The notes under the pieces: model-generated
Database searches by the model: none
The model's input: the letters and a program-made list of their open reading frames with translations, nothing else
What the model was told of the DNA's origin: nothing
Translations under genes and position numbers: made by a program
Shown: piece after piece, positions 47,735 to 61,416 of the stretch
Position numbering within the stretch: position 1 is the first letter of the stretch
Layout of the letters: the number at the start of each line of letters is the position of its first letter
Source: Ptiloglossa arizonensis
Taxonomy: Eukaryota > Arthropoda > Insecta > Hymenoptera > Colletidae
DNA: 64,000 nucleotides
Direction of reading: 5' to 3'
Assembly (NCBI RefSeq): GCF_051014685.1
Contig: NW_027478388.1
Coordinates: 1,289,180-1,353,179, forward strand

Positions 47735-50700
47735 TGCGTCTGAAAGTAGAAACTCGCCCGATTACAACGGTATGTGTATTTTTTCCCTAGGCCATTCTGG
47801 TTAAGCGTTTGGAGCAGCAGAAGTGCGAAAAATTTGTTGTCTTCTTAACCATTTCTTAGCTTCAAACTCCCATAGATCGCGAACGGATTGACCTAACCCA
47901 AAAATTCCTGTTGCATCTGAAAGCAGAAACTCGCCCGATTACAACGGTATGTGTATTTTTTCCCTAGCCCATTCTGGTTAAGCGTTTGGAGCAGCAGAAT
48001 TGCGACAAATTTTTTGCTCCTAAACCATTTCCTGGCTTCAAACTCCCATATCTCGCGAACGGATTGACCTAACCCAAAAATTCCTATCGCATCTGATAGT
48101 AGAAACTCGCCCGATTACAACGGTATGTGTATTTTGCCCTAGGCCATTCTGGTTAAGCGTTTGGAGCAGCAGAATTAAGAAAAATTGTTTGCCTTCTCAA
48201 CCAATTCTTAGCTTCAAAGTCCCATATCTCACGAACGGATTGACCAAACCCAAAAAGTCCTGCTGCGTCTGAAAGTAGAAACTCGCCCGATTACAACGGT
48301 ATGTGTATTTTTTCCCTAGGCCATTCTGGTTAAGCGTTTGGATCAGCAGAATTGCGAAAAATGTTTTGCCCTCTCAACCATTTCTTGGCTTCAAACTCCC
48401 ATATCTCGGGAACGGATTGGCCTAATCCAAAAATTCCTATTGCATCTGAAAGTAGAAACCCGCCCGATTACAACGGTATGTGTATTTTTTCCCTAGGCCA
48501 TTCTGGTTAAGCGTTTGGAGCAGCAGAAGTGCGAAAAATTTGTTGTCTTCTTAACCATTTCTTAGCTTCAAACTCCCATATCTCGCGAACGGATTGACCA
48601 AACCCAAAAATTCATGCTGCGCCTGAAAGTAGAAACTCGCCCGATTACAACGGTATGTATATTTTTTCCCTAGGCCATTCTGGTTAAGCGTTTGGAGCAG
48701 CAGAATTGCGAAAAAGTTTTTGCCTTCTCAACCATTTCTTGGCTTCAAACTCCTGTATCTCGCGAACGGATTGACCTAACCCAACAATTCCTGTTGCGTC
48801 TGAAAGTAGAAACTCGCCCGATTACAACGGTATGTGTAATTTTTCCCTAGGCCATTCTGGTTAAGCGTTTGGATCAGCAGAATTGCGAAAAATGTTTTGC
48901 CCTCTCAACCATTTCTTGGCTTCAAACTCCCATATCTCGGGAACGGATTGGCCTAATCCAAAAATTCCTATTGCATCTGAAAGTAGAAACCCGCCCGATT
49001 ACAACGGTATGTGTATTTTTTCCCTAGGCCATTCTGGTTAAGCGTTTGGAGCAGCAGAATTGCGAAAAAGTTTTTGCCTTCTCAACCATTTCTTGTCTTC
49101 AAACTCCTGTATCTCGCGAACGGATTGACCTAACCCAACAATTCCTGTTGCGTCTGAAAGTAGAAACTCGCCCGATTACAACGGTATGTGTAATTTTTCC
49201 CTAGGCCATTCTGGTTAAGCGTTTGGAGCAGCAGAATTAAGAAAAATTGTTTGCCTTCTCAACCAATTCTTAGCTTCAAAGTCCCATATCTCACGAACGG
49301 ATTGACCAAACCCAAAAAGTCCTGCTGCGTCTGAAAGTAGAAACTCGCCCGATTACAACGGTATGTGTATTTTTTCCCTAGGCCATTCTGGTTAAGCGTT
49401 TGGAGCAGCAGAAGTGCGAAAAATTTGTTGTCTTCTTAACCATTCCTTAGCTTCAAAGTTCCATATCTCACGAACGGATTGACCAAACCCAAAAATTCCT
49501 GCTGCGTCTGAAAGTAGAAACTCGCCCGATTACAACGGTATGTGTATTTTTTCCCTAGGCCATTCTGGTTAAGCGTTTGGATCAGCAGAATTGCGAAAAA
49601 TGTTTTGCCTTCTCAACCATTTCTTGTCTTCAAACTCCTGTATCTCGCGAACGGATTGACCTAACCCAACAATTCCTGTTGCGTCTGAAAGTAGAAACTC
49701 GCCCGATTACAACGGTATGTGTAATTTTTCCCTAGGCCATTCTGGTTAAGCGTTTGGAGCAGCTGAAGTGCGAAAAATTTGTTGTCTTCTTAACCGTTTC
49801 TTAGCTTCAAACTCCCATATCTCGCGAACGGATTGACCTAACCCAAAAATTCCTGTTGCATCTGAAAGTAGAAACTCGCCCGATTACAACGGTATGTGTA
49901 TTTTTTCCCTAGGCCATTCTGGTTAAGCGTTTGGAGCAGCAGAAGTGCGAAAAATTTGTTGTCTTCTTAACCATTCCTTAGCTTCAAAGTTCCATATCTC
50001 ACGAACGGATTGACCAAACCCAAAAATTCCTGCTGCGTCTGAAAGTAGAAACTCGCCCGATTACAACGGTATGTGTATTTTTTCCCTAGGCCATTCTGGT
50101 TAAGCGTTTGGATCAGCAGAATTGCGAAAAATGTTTTGCCCTCTCAACCATTTCTTGGCTTCAAACTCCCATATCTCGGGAACGGATTGGCCTAATCCAA
50201 AAATTCCTATTGCATCTGAAAGTAGAAACCCGCCCGATTACAACGGTATGTGTATTTTTTCCCTAGGCCATTCTGGTTAAGCGTTTGGAGCAGCAGAATT
50301 GCGAAAAAGTTTTTGCCTTCTCAACCATTTCTTGGCTTCAAACTCCTGTATCTCGCGAACGGATTGACCTAACCCAACAATTCCTGTTGCGTCTGAAAGT
50401 AGAAACTCGCCCGATTACAACGGTATGTGTAATTTTTCCCTAGGCCATTCTGGTTAAGCGTTTGGAGCAGCTGAAGTGCGAAAAATTTTTTGCCTTCTCA
50501 ACCATTTCTTAGTTTCAAAGTCCCATATCTCACGAACGGATTGACCAAACCCAAAAATTCCCGCTGCGTCTGAAAGTAGAAACTCGCCCGATTACAACGG
50601 TATGTGTATTTTTTCCCTAGGCCATTCTGGTTAAGCGTTTGGAGCAGCAGAAGTGCGAAAAATTTGTTGTCTTCTTAACCATTTCTTAGCTTCAAACTCC

Positions 50701-51626
50701 CTTATCTCGCGAACGGATTGACCTAACCCAAAAATTCCTGTTGCATCTGAAAGTAGAAACTCGCCCGATTACAACGGTATGTGTATTTTTTCCCTAGGCC
50801 ATTCTGGTTAAGCGTTTGGAGCAGCACAATTGCGAAAAATTTTTTGCCTTCTCAACCATTTCTTGGCTTCAAACTCCCATATCTCGCGAACGGATTGACC
50901 TAACCCAAAAATTACTGTTGCATCCGAAAGTAGAAACTCGCCCGATTACAACGGTATGTGTATTTTTTCCCTAGGCCATTCTGGTTAAGCGTTTGGAGCA
51001 GCAGAAGTGCGAAAAATTTTTTGTTTTCTCAACCATTTCTTAGCTTCAAAGTCTAATATCTCACGAACGGATTGACCGAACCCAAAAATTCCTGCTGCGT
51101 CTGAAAGTAGAAACTCGCCCGATTACAACGGTATGTGTATTTTTTCCCTAGGCCATTCTGGTTAAGCGTTTGGAGCAGCTGAAGTGCGAAAAATTTTTTG
51201 CCTTCTCAACCATTTCTTAGCTTCAAAGTCCCATATCTCACGAACGGATTGACCAAACCCAAAAATTTCTGCTGCGTCTGAAAGTAGAAACTCGCCCGAT
51301 TGCAACGGTATGTGTATTTTGTCCCTAGGCCATTCTGGTTAAGCGTTTGGAGCAGCAGAAGTGCGAAAAATTTGTTGTCTTCTTAACCATTTCTTAGCTT
51401 CAAACTCCCATATCTCGCGAACGGATTGACCTAACCCAAAAATTCCTGTTGCATCTGAAAGTAGAAACTCGCCCGATTACAACGGTATGTGTATTTTTTC
51501 CCTAGGCCATTCTGGTTAAGCGTTTGGAGCAGCAGAAGTGCGAAAAATTGTTTGCCTTCTCAACCATTTCTTAGCTTCAAAGTCCCATATCTCACGAACG
51601 GATTGACCAAACCCAAAAATTCCTGC
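47735..51626. repeat. Block F1: first copy of a 3892 bp, 22-monomer HOR
   Basis: The unit is 22 monomers minus two bases; the lost bases are the GCTCC and TTTTGCCC deletions shared with block D. It matches 51627-55441 at +3892. Diagnostic variants are CATAGATCGCG (47871 and 51763), CCTATCGCATCTG, GGAACGGATTGGCC, CTTGTCTTCAAAC and AAAGTCTAATATC. One difference seen is ATTGCAACGG at 51299 against ATTACAACGG at 55191. The match covers 47735-51549, and the last 77 bases of this copy are not shared. Confidence 0.88.
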
Positions 51627-54600
51627 TGCGTCTGAAAGTAGAAACTCGCCCGATTACAACGGTATGTGTATTTTTTCCCTAGGCCATTCTGGTTAAGCGT
51701 TTGGAGCAGCAGAAGTGCGAAAAATTTGTTGTCTTCTTAACCATTTCTTAGCTTCAAACTCCCATAGATCGCGAACGGATTGACCTAACCCAAAAATTCC
51801 TGTTGCATCTGAAAGCAGAAACTCGCCCGATTACAACGGTATGTGTATTTTTTCCCTAGCCCATTCTGGTTAAGCGTTTGGAGCAGCAGAATTGCGACAA
51901 ATTTTTTGCTCCTAAACCATTTCCTGGCTTCAAACTCCCATATCTCGCGAACGGATTGACCTAACCCAAAAATTCCTATCGCATCTGATAGTAGAAACTC
52001 GCCCGATTACAACGGTATGTGTATTTTGCCCTAGGCCATTCTGGTTAAGCGTTTGGAGCAGCAGAATTAAGAAAAATTGTTTGCCTTCTCAACCAATTCT
52101 TAGCTTCAAAGTCCCATATCTCACGAACGGATTGACCAAACCCAAAAAGTCCTGCTGCGTCTGAAAGTAGAAACTCGCCCGATTACAACGGTATGTGTAT
52201 TTTTTCCCTAGGCCATTCTGGTTAAGCGTTTGGATCAGCAGAATTGCGAAAAATGTTTTGCCCTCTCAACCATTTCTTGGCTTCAAACTCCCATATCTCG
52301 GGAACGGATTGGCCTAATCCAAAAATTCCTATTGCATCTGAAAGTAGAAACCCGCCCGATTACAACGGTATGTGTATTTTTTCCCTAGGCCATTCTGGTT
52401 AAGCGTTTGGAGCAGCAGAAGTGCGAAAAATTTGTTGTCTTCTTAACCATTTCTTAGCTTCAAACTCCCATATCTCGCGAACGGATTGACCAAACCCAAA
52501 AATTCATGCTGCGCCTGAAAGTAGAAACTCGCCCGATTACAACGGTATGTATATTTTTTCCCTAGGCCATTCTGGTTAAGCGTTTGGAGCAGCAGAATTG
52601 CGAAAAAGTTTTTGCCTTCTCAACCATTTCTTGGCTTCAAACTCCTGTATCTCGCGAACGGATTGACCTAACCCAACAATTCCTGTTGCGTCTGAAAGTA
52701 GAAACTCGCCCGATTACAACGGTATGTGTAATTTTTCCCTAGGCCATTCTGGTTAAGCGTTTGGATCAGCAGAATTGCGAAAAATGTTTTGCCCTCTCAA
52801 CCATTTCTTGGCTTCAAACTCCCATATCTCGGGAACGGATTGGCCTAATCCAAAAATTCCTATTGCATCTGAAAGTAGAAACCCGCCCGATTACAACGGT
52901 ATGTGTATTTTTTCCCTAGGCCATTCTGGTTAAGCGTTTGGAGCAGCAGAATTGCGAAAAAGTTTTTGCCTTCTCAACCATTTCTTGTCTTCAAACTCCT
53001 GTATCTCGCGAACGGATTGACCTAACCCAACAATTCCTGTTGCGTCTGAAAGTAGAAACTCGCCCGATTACAACGGTATGTGTAATTTTTCCCTAGGCCA
53101 TTCTGGTTAAGCGTTTGGAGCAGCAGAATTAAGAAAAATTGTTTGCCTTCTCAACCAATTCTTAGCTTCAAAGTCCCATATCTCACGAACGGATTGACCA
53201 AACCCAAAAAGTCCTGCTGCGTCTGAAAGTAGAAACTCGCCCGATTACAACGGTATGTGTATTTTTTCCCTAGGCCATTCTGGTTAAGCGTTTGGAGCAG
53301 CAGAAGTGCGAAAAATTTGTTGTCTTCTTAACCATTCCTTAGCTTCAAAGTTCCATATCTCACGAACGGATTGACCAAACCCAAAAATTCCTGCTGCGTC
53401 TGAAAGTAGAAACTCGCCCGATTACAACGGTATGTGTATTTTTTCCCTAGGCCATTCTGGTTAAGCGTTTGGATCAGCAGAATTGCGAAAAATGTTTTGC
53501 CTTCTCAACCATTTCTTGTCTTCAAACTCCTGTATCTCGCGAACGGATTGACCTAACCCAACAATTCCTGTTGCGTCTGAAAGTAGAAACTCGCCCGATT
53601 ACAACGGTATGTGTAATTTTTCCCTAGGCCATTCTGGTTAAGCGTTTGGAGCAGCTGAAGTGCGAAAAATTTGTTGTCTTCTTAACCGTTTCTTAGCTTC
53701 AAACTCCCATATCTCGCGAACGGATTGACCTAACCCAAAAATTCCTGTTGCATCTGAAAGTAGAAACTCGCCCGATTACAACGGTATGTGTATTTTTTCC
53801 CTAGGCCATTCTGGTTAAGCGTTTGGAGCAGCAGAAGTGCGAAAAATTTGTTGTCTTCTTAACCATTCCTTAGCTTCAAAGTTCCATATCTCACGAACGG
53901 ATTGACCAAACCCAAAAATTCCTGCTGCGTCTGAAAGTAGAAACTCGCCCGATTACAACGGTATGTGTATTTTTTCCCTAGGCCATTCTGGTTAAGCGTT
54001 TGGATCAGCAGAATTGCGAAAAATGTTTTGCCCTCTCAACCATTTCTTGGCTTCAAACTCCCATATCTCGGGAACGGATTGGCCTAATCCAAAAATTCCT
54101 ATTGCATCTGAAAGTAGAAACCCGCCCGATTACAACGGTATGTGTATTTTTTCCCTAGGCCATTCTGGTTAAGCGTTTGGAGCAGCAGAATTGCGAAAAA
54201 GTTTTTGCCTTCTCAACCATTTCTTGGCTTCAAACTCCTGTATCTCGCGAACGGATTGACCTAACCCAACAATTCCTGTTGCGTCTGAAAGTAGAAACTC
54301 GCCCGATTACAACGGTATGTGTAATTTTTCCCTAGGCCATTCTGGTTAAGCGTTTGGAGCAGCTGAAGTGCGAAAAATTTTTTGCCTTCTCAACCATTTC
54401 TTAGTTTCAAAGTCCCATATCTCACGAACGGATTGACCAAACCCAAAAATTCCCGCTGCGTCTGAAAGTAGAAACTCGCCCGATTACAACGGTATGTGTA
54501 TTTTTTCCCTAGGCCATTCTGGTTAAGCGTTTGGAGCAGCAGAAGTGCGAAAAATTTGTTGTCTTCTTAACCATTTCTTAGCTTCAAACTCCCTTATCTC

Positions 54601-55441
54601 GCGAACGGATTGACCTAACCCAAAAATTCCTGTTGCATCTGAAAGTAGAAACTCGCCCGATTACAACGGTATGTGTATTTTTTCCCTAGGCCATTCTGGT
54701 TAAGCGTTTGGAGCAGCACAATTGCGAAAAATTTTTTGCCTTCTCAACCATTTCTTGGCTTCAAACTCCCATATCTCGCGAACGGATTGACCTAACCCAA
54801 AAATTACTGTTGCATCCGAAAGTAGAAACTCGCCCGATTACAACGGTATGTGTATTTTTTCCCTAGGCCATTCTGGTTAAGCGTTTGGAGCAGCAGAAGT
54901 GCGAAAAATTTTTTGTTTTCTCAACCATTTCTTAGCTTCAAAGTCTAATATCTCACGAACGGATTGACCGAACCCAAAAATTCCTGCTGCGTCTGAAAGT
55001 AGAAACTCGCCCGATTACAACGGTATGTGTATTTTTTCCCTAGGCCATTCTGGTTAAGCGTTTGGAGCAGCTGAAGTGCGAAAAATTTTTTGCCTTCTCA
55101 ACCATTTCTTAGCTTCAAAGTCCCATATCTCACGAACGGATTGACCAAACCCAAAAATTTCTGCTGCGTCTGAAAGTAGAAACTCGCCCGATTACAACGG
55201 TATGTGTATTTTGTCCCTAGGCCATTCTGGTTAAGCGTTTGGAGCAGCAGAAGTGCGAAAAATTTGTTGTCTTCTTAACCATTTCTTAGCTTCAAACTCC
55301 CATATCTCGCGAACGGATTGACCTAACCCAAAAATTCCTGTTGCATCTGAAAGTAGAAACTCGCCCGATTACAACGGTATGTGTATTTTTTCCCTAGGCC
55401 ATTCTGGTTAAGCGTTTGGAGCAGCAGAAGTGCGAAAAATT
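51627..55441. repeat. Block F2: second copy of the 22-monomer HOR
   Basis: Direct tandem partner of block F1 at +3892 with the same monomer order and the same two single-base deletions (near 51908 and 52033). Similarity stops near 55441, where this copy continues with AAATTTTTTGTTTTC and F1 with AAATTGTTTGCC. Within each copy the groups GGATCAGCAG plus GGAACGGATTGGCC and ACTCCTGTATC appear several times, so smaller duplications are nested inside. Confidence 0.87.
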
Positions 55442-57876
55442 TTTTGTTTTCTCAACCATTTCTTAGCTTCAAAGTCTAATATCTCACGAACGGATTGACC
55501 AAACCCAAAAATTCCTGCTGCGTCTGAAAGTAGAAACTCGCCCGATTACAACGGTATGTGTATTTTTTCCCTAGGCCATTCTGGTTAAGCGTTTGGAGCA
55601 GCAGAAGTGCGGAAAATTTTTTGCCTTCTCAAACATTTCTTAGCTTCAAAGTCCCATATCTCACGAATGGATTGACCAAACCCAAAAATTCCTGCTGCGG
55701 CTGAAAGTAGAAACTCACCCGATTACAACGGTATGTGTATTTTTTCCCTAGCCCATTCTGGTTAAGCGTTTGGAGCAGCAGAATTGCGAAAAATTTTTTG
55801 CCTTCTAAACCATTTCTTGGCTTCAAACTCCCATATCTCGCGAACGGATGGACCTAACCCAAAAATTCCTATTGCATGTAAAAGTAGAAACTCGCCCGAT
55901 TACAACGGTATGAGTATTTTTTCCCTAGGCCATTCTGGTTAAGCGTTTGGAGCAGCAGAATTGCGAAAAATTGTTTGCCTTCTCAACCATTTCTTAGCTT
56001 CAAGGTCCCATATCTCACGAACGGATTGACCAAACCCAAAAATTCCTGCTGCGTCTGAAAGTAGAAACTCGCCCGATTACAACGGTATGTGTATTTTTTC
56101 CCTAGGCCATTCTGGTTAAGCGTTTGGAGCAGCTGAAGTGCGAAAAATTTGTTGTCTTCTCAACCAGTTCTTAGCTTCAAAGTCCCATATCTCGCGAACG
56201 GATTGACCTGACCCAACAATTCCTGTTGCGTCTGAAAGTAGAAACTCGCCCGATTACAACGGTATGTGTATTTTTTCCCTAGGCCATTCTGGTAAGGCGT
56301 TTGGAGCAGCTGAAGTGCGAAAAATTTTTTGCCTTCTCAAACATTTCTTAGCTTCAAAGTCCCATATCTCACGAACGGATTGACCAAACCCAAAAATTCC
56401 TGCTGCGTCTGAAAGTAGAAACTCACCCGATTACAACGGTATGTGTATTTTTCCCCTAGGCCATTCTGGTTAAGCGTTTGGAGCAGCAGAAGTGCGAAAA
56501 ATTTGTTGTCTTCTTAACCATTTCTTAGCTTCAAACTCCCATATCTCGCGAACGGATTGACCTAACCCAAAAATTCCTGTTGCGTCCGAAAGTAGAAACT
56601 CGCCCGATTACAACGGTATGTGTATTTTTTCCCTAGGCCATTCTGGTTAAGCGTTTGGAGCAGCAGAATTGCGAAAAAGTTTTTGCCTTCTCAACCATTT
56701 CTTGGCTTCAAACTCCTATATCTCGCGAACGGATTGACCTAACCCAACAATTCCTGTTGCGTCTGAAAGTAGAAACTCGCCCGATTACAACGGTATGTGT
56801 ATTTTTTCCTTAGGCCATTCTGGTTAAGCGTTTGGAGCAGCTGAAGTGCGAAAAATTTTTTGCCTTCTCAACCATTTCTTAGCTTCAAAGTCCCATATCT
56901 CACGAACGGATTGACCAAACCCAAAAATTTCTGCTGCGTCTGAAAGTAGAAACTCGCCCGATTACAACGGTATGTGTATTTTGTCCCTAGGCCATTCTGG
57001 TTAAGCGTTTGGAGCAGCAGAAGTGCGAAAAATTTGTTGTCTTCTTAACCATTTCTTAGCTTCAAACTCCCATATCTCGCGAACGGATTGACCTAACCCA
57101 AAAATTCCTGTTGCATCTGAAAGTAGAAACTCGCCCGATTACAACGGTATGTGTATTTTTTCCCTAGGCCATTCTGGTTAAGCGTTTGGAGCAGCAGAAT
57201 TGCGAAAAATTTTTTGCCCTCTCAACCATTTCTTGGCTTCAAACTCCCATATCTCGCGAACGGATTGACCTAACCCAAAAATTACTGTTACATCCGAAAG
57301 CAGAAACTCGCCTGATTACAACGGTATGTGTATTTTTCCCCTAGCCCATTCTGGTTAAGCGTTTGGAGCAGCAGAATTGCGAAAAATTTTTTGCCTTCTA
57401 AACCATTTCTTGGATTCAAACTCCCATATCTCACGAACGGATTGACCTAACCCAAAAATTCCTATTGCATCTGAAATTAGAAACTCGCCCGATTACAACG
57501 GTATGTTTATTTTTTCCCTAGGCCATTCTGGTTAAGCGTTTGGAGCAGCAGAATTGCGAAAAATTGTTTGCCTTCTCAACCATTTCTTAGCTTCAAAGTC
57601 CCATATCTCACGAACGGACAGACCAAAACCAAAAATTCCTGCTGCGTCTGAAAGTAGAAACTCGCCCGATTACAACGGTATGTGTATTTTTTCCCTAGGC
57701 CATTCTGGTTAAGCGTTTGGAGCAGCAGAAGTGCGAAAAATTTTTTGTTTTCTCAACCATTTCTTAGCTTCAAAGTCTAATATCTCACGAACGGATTGAC
57801 CAAACCCAAAAATTCCTGCTGCGTCTGAAAGTAGAAACTCGCCCGATTACAACGGTATTTGTATTTTTTCCCTAGA
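55442..57876. repeat. Block G: mixed monomers between blocks F and H
   Basis: About 14 monomers without a simple HOR. It includes early forms of monomers that are amplified to the right: GGTAAGGCG with CTCAAACATTTC (about 56291), TATTTTGTCCC (about 56977) and ACTGTTACATCCG (about 57283). It also holds the AAAGTCTAATATC monomers seen in block F. It looks like a source or transition zone for block H. No gene or unique sequence was found. Confidence 0.7.
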
Positions 57877-59646
57877 CCATTCTGGTTAAGCGTTTGGAGC
57901 AGCAGAGTTGCGAAAAATTTGTTGTCTTCTCAACCATTTCTTAGCTTCAAAGTCCCATATCTCGCAAACGGATTGACCTGACCCAACAATTCCTGTTGCG
58001 TCTGAAAGTAGAAACTCGCCCGATTACAACGGTATGTGTATTTTTTCCCTAGGCCATTCTGGTAAGGCGTTTGGAGCAGCTGAAGTGCGAAAAATTTTTT
58101 GCCTTCTCAAACATTTCTTGGCTTCAAACTCCTATATCTCGCGAACGGATTGACCTAACCCAACAATTCCTGTTGCGTCTGAAAGTAGAAACTCGCCCGA
58201 TTACAACGGTATGTGTATTTTTTCCTTAGGCCATTCTGGTTAAGCGTTTGGAGCAGCTGAAGTGCGAAAAATTTTTTGCCTTCTCAACCATTTCTTAGCT
58301 TCAAAGTCCCATATCTCACGAACGGATTGACCAAACCCAAAAATTTCTGCTGCGTCTGAAAGTAGAAACTCGCCCGATTACAACGGTATGTGTATTTTGT
58401 CCCTAGGCCATTCTGGTTAAGCGTTTGGAGCAGCAGAAGTGCGAAAAATTTGTTGTCTTCTTAACCATTTCTTAGCTTCAAACTCCCATATCTCGCGAAC
58501 GGATTGACCTAACCCAAAAATTCCTGTTGCATCTGAAAGTAGAAACTCGCCCGATTACAACGGTATGTGTATTTTTTCCCTAGGCCATTCTGGTTAAGCG
58601 TTCGGAGCAGCAGAATTGCGAAAAATTTTTTGCCTTCTCAACCATTTCTTGGCTTCAAACTCCCATATCTCGCGAACGGATTGACCTAACCCAAAAATTA
58701 CTGTTGCATCCGAAAGCAGAAACTCGCCCGATTACAACGGTATGTGTATTTTTCCCCTAGCCCATTCTGGTTAAGCGTTTGGAGCAGCAGAGTTGCGAAA
58801 AATTTTTTGCCTTCTAAACCATTTCTTGGCTTCAAACTCCCATATCTCACGAACGGATTGACCTAACCCAAAAATTCCTATTGCATCTGAAATTAGAAAC
58901 TCGCCCGATTACAACGGTATGTTTATTTTTTCCCTAGGCCATTCTGGTAAGGCGTTTGGAGCAGCTGAAGTGCGAAAAATTTTTTGCCTTCTCAAACATT
59001 TCTTAGCTTTAAAGTCCCATATCTCACGAACGGATTGACCAAACCCAAAAATTCCTGCTGCGTCTGAAAGTAGAAACTCACCCAATTACAACGGTATGTG
59101 TATTTTTTCCCTAGGCCATTCTGGTTAAGCGTTTGGAGCAGCAGAAGTGCGAAAAATTTTTTGTTTTCTCAAGCATTTCTTAGCTTCAAAGTCTAATATC
59201 TCAGGAACGGAAAGACCAAACCCAAAAATTCCTGCTGCATCTGAAAGTAGAAACTCGCCCGATTACAACGGTATGTGTATTTTTTCCCTAGGCCATTCTG
59301 GTTAAGCGTTTGGAGCAGCAGAATTGCGAAAAATTTTTTGCCTTCTCAACCATTTCTTTGCTTCAAACTCCCATATCTCGCGAACGGATTGACCTAACCC
59401 AAAAATTCCTGTTGCATCTGAAAGTAGAAACTCGCCCGATTACAACGGTATTTGTATTTTTTCCCTAGCCCATTCTGGTTAAGCGTTTGGAGCAGCAGAA
59501 TTGCGAAAAATTTTTTGCCTTCAAAACCATTTCTTGGCTTCAAACTCCCATATCTCGCGAACGGATTGACCTAACCCAAAAATTCCTATTGCATCTGAAA
59601 GTAGAATCTCGCCCGATTACAACTGTATGTGTATTTTTTCCCTAGG
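57877..59646. repeat. Block H1: 10-monomer HOR, copy 1
   Basis: A 1770 bp unit (10 x 177) repeated at +1770 and +3540. Markers in order are TCGCAAACGG (57963), GGTAAGGCG (58071), TATTTTGTCCC, GTTCGGAGC (58599), AAATTACTG, TTTTCCCCTAGCCC, AGCTTTAAAG (59006), CTCAGGAACGGAAAGACC (59200) and TTTCTTTGCTTC. The left edge is placed after CCTAGACC at 57876, where H2 and H3 have CCTAGGCC. Confidence 0.92.
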
Positions 59647-61416
59647 CCATTCTGGTTAAGCGTTTGGAGCAGCAGAGTTGCGAAAAATTTGTTGTCTTCT
59701 CAACCATTTCTTAGCTTCAAAGTCCCATATCTCGCAAACGGATTGACCTGACCCAACAATTCCTGTTGCGTCTGAAAGTAGAAACTCGCCCGATTACAAC
59801 GGTATGTGTATTTTTTCCCTAGGCCATTCTGGTAAGGCGTTTGGAGCAGCTGAAGTGCGAAAAATTTTTTGCCTTCTCAAACATTTCTTGGCTTCAAACT
59901 CCTATATCTCGCGAACGGATTGACCTAACCCAACAATTCCTGTTGCGTCTGAAAGTAGAAACTCGCCCGATTACAACGGTATGTGTATTTTTTCCTTAGG
60001 CCATTCTGGTTAAGCGTTTGGAGCAGCTGAAGTGCGAAAAATTTTTTGCCTTCTCAACCATTTCTTAGCTTCAAAGTCCCATGTCTCACGAACGGATTGA
60101 CCAAACCCAAAAATTTCTGCTGCGTCTGAAAGTAGAAACTCGCCCGATTACAACGGTATGTGTATTTTGTCCCTAGGCCATTCTGGTTAAGCGTTTGGAG
60201 CAGCAGAAGTGCGAAAAATTTGTTGTCTTCTTAACCATTTCTTAGCTTCAAACTCCCATATCTCGCGAACGGATTGACCTAACCCAAAAATTCCTGTTGC
60301 ATCTGAAAGTAGAAACTCGCCCGATTACAACGGTATGTGTATTTTTTCCCTAGGCCATTCTGGTTAAGCGTTCGGAGCAGCAGAATTGCGAAAAATTTTT
60401 TGCCTTCTCAACCATTTCTTGGCTTCAAACTCCCATATCTCGCGAACGGATTGACCTAACCCAAAAATTACTGTTGCATCCGAAAGCAGAAACTCGCCCG
60501 ATTACAACGGTATGTGTATTTTTCCCCTAGCCCATTCTGGTTAAGCGTTTGGAGCAGCAGAGTTGCGAAAAATTTTTTGCCTTCTAAACCATTTCTTGGC
60601 TTCAAACTCCCATATCTCACGAACGGATTGACCTAACCCAAAAATTCCTATTGCATCTGAAATTAGAAACTCGCCCGATTACAACGGTATGTTTATTTTT
60701 TCCCTAGGCCATTCTGGTAAGGCGTTTGGAGCAGCTGAAGTGCGAAAAATTTTTTGCCTTCTCAAACATTTCTTAGCTTTAAAGTCCCATATCTCACGAA
60801 CGGATTGACCAAACCCAAAAATTCCTGCTGCGTCTGAAAGTAGAAACTCACCCAATTACAACGGTATGTGTATTTTTTCCCTAGGCCATTCTGGTTAAGC
60901 GTTTGGAGCAGCAGAAGTGCGAAAAATTTTTTGTTTTCTCAAGCATTTCTTAGCTTCAAAGTCTAATATCTCAGGAACGGAAAGACCAAACCCAAAAATT
61001 CCTGCTGCATCTGAAAGTAGAAACTCGCCCGATTACAACGGTATGTGTATTTTTTCCCTAGGCCATTCTGGTTAAGCGTTTGGAGCAGCAGAATTGCGAA
61101 AAATTTTTTGCCTTCTCAACCATTTCTTTGCTTCAAACTCCCATATCTCGCGAACGGATTGACCTAACCCAAAAATTCCTGTTGCATCTGAAAGTAGAAA
61201 CTCGCCCGATTACAACGGTATTTGTATTTTTTCCCTAGCCCATTCTGGTTAAGCGTTTGGAGCAGCAGAATTGCGAAAAATTTTTTGCCTTCAAAACCAT
61301 TTCTTGGCTTCAAACTCCCATATCTCGCGAACGGATTGACCTAACCCAAAAATTCCTATTGCATCTGAAAGTAGAATCTCGCCCGATTACAACTGTATGT
61401 GTATTTTTTCCCTAGG
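59647..61416. repeat. Block H2: 10-monomer HOR, copy 2
   Basis: Same monomer order and markers as H1 at exactly +1770, including GTTCGGAGC (about 60369), AGCTTTAAAG and CTCAGGAACGG (60970). One difference seen is CCCATGTCTC near 60080, shared with H3, where H1 has CCCATATCTC. H2 is therefore closer to H3 than H1 at that site. Confidence 0.93.
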
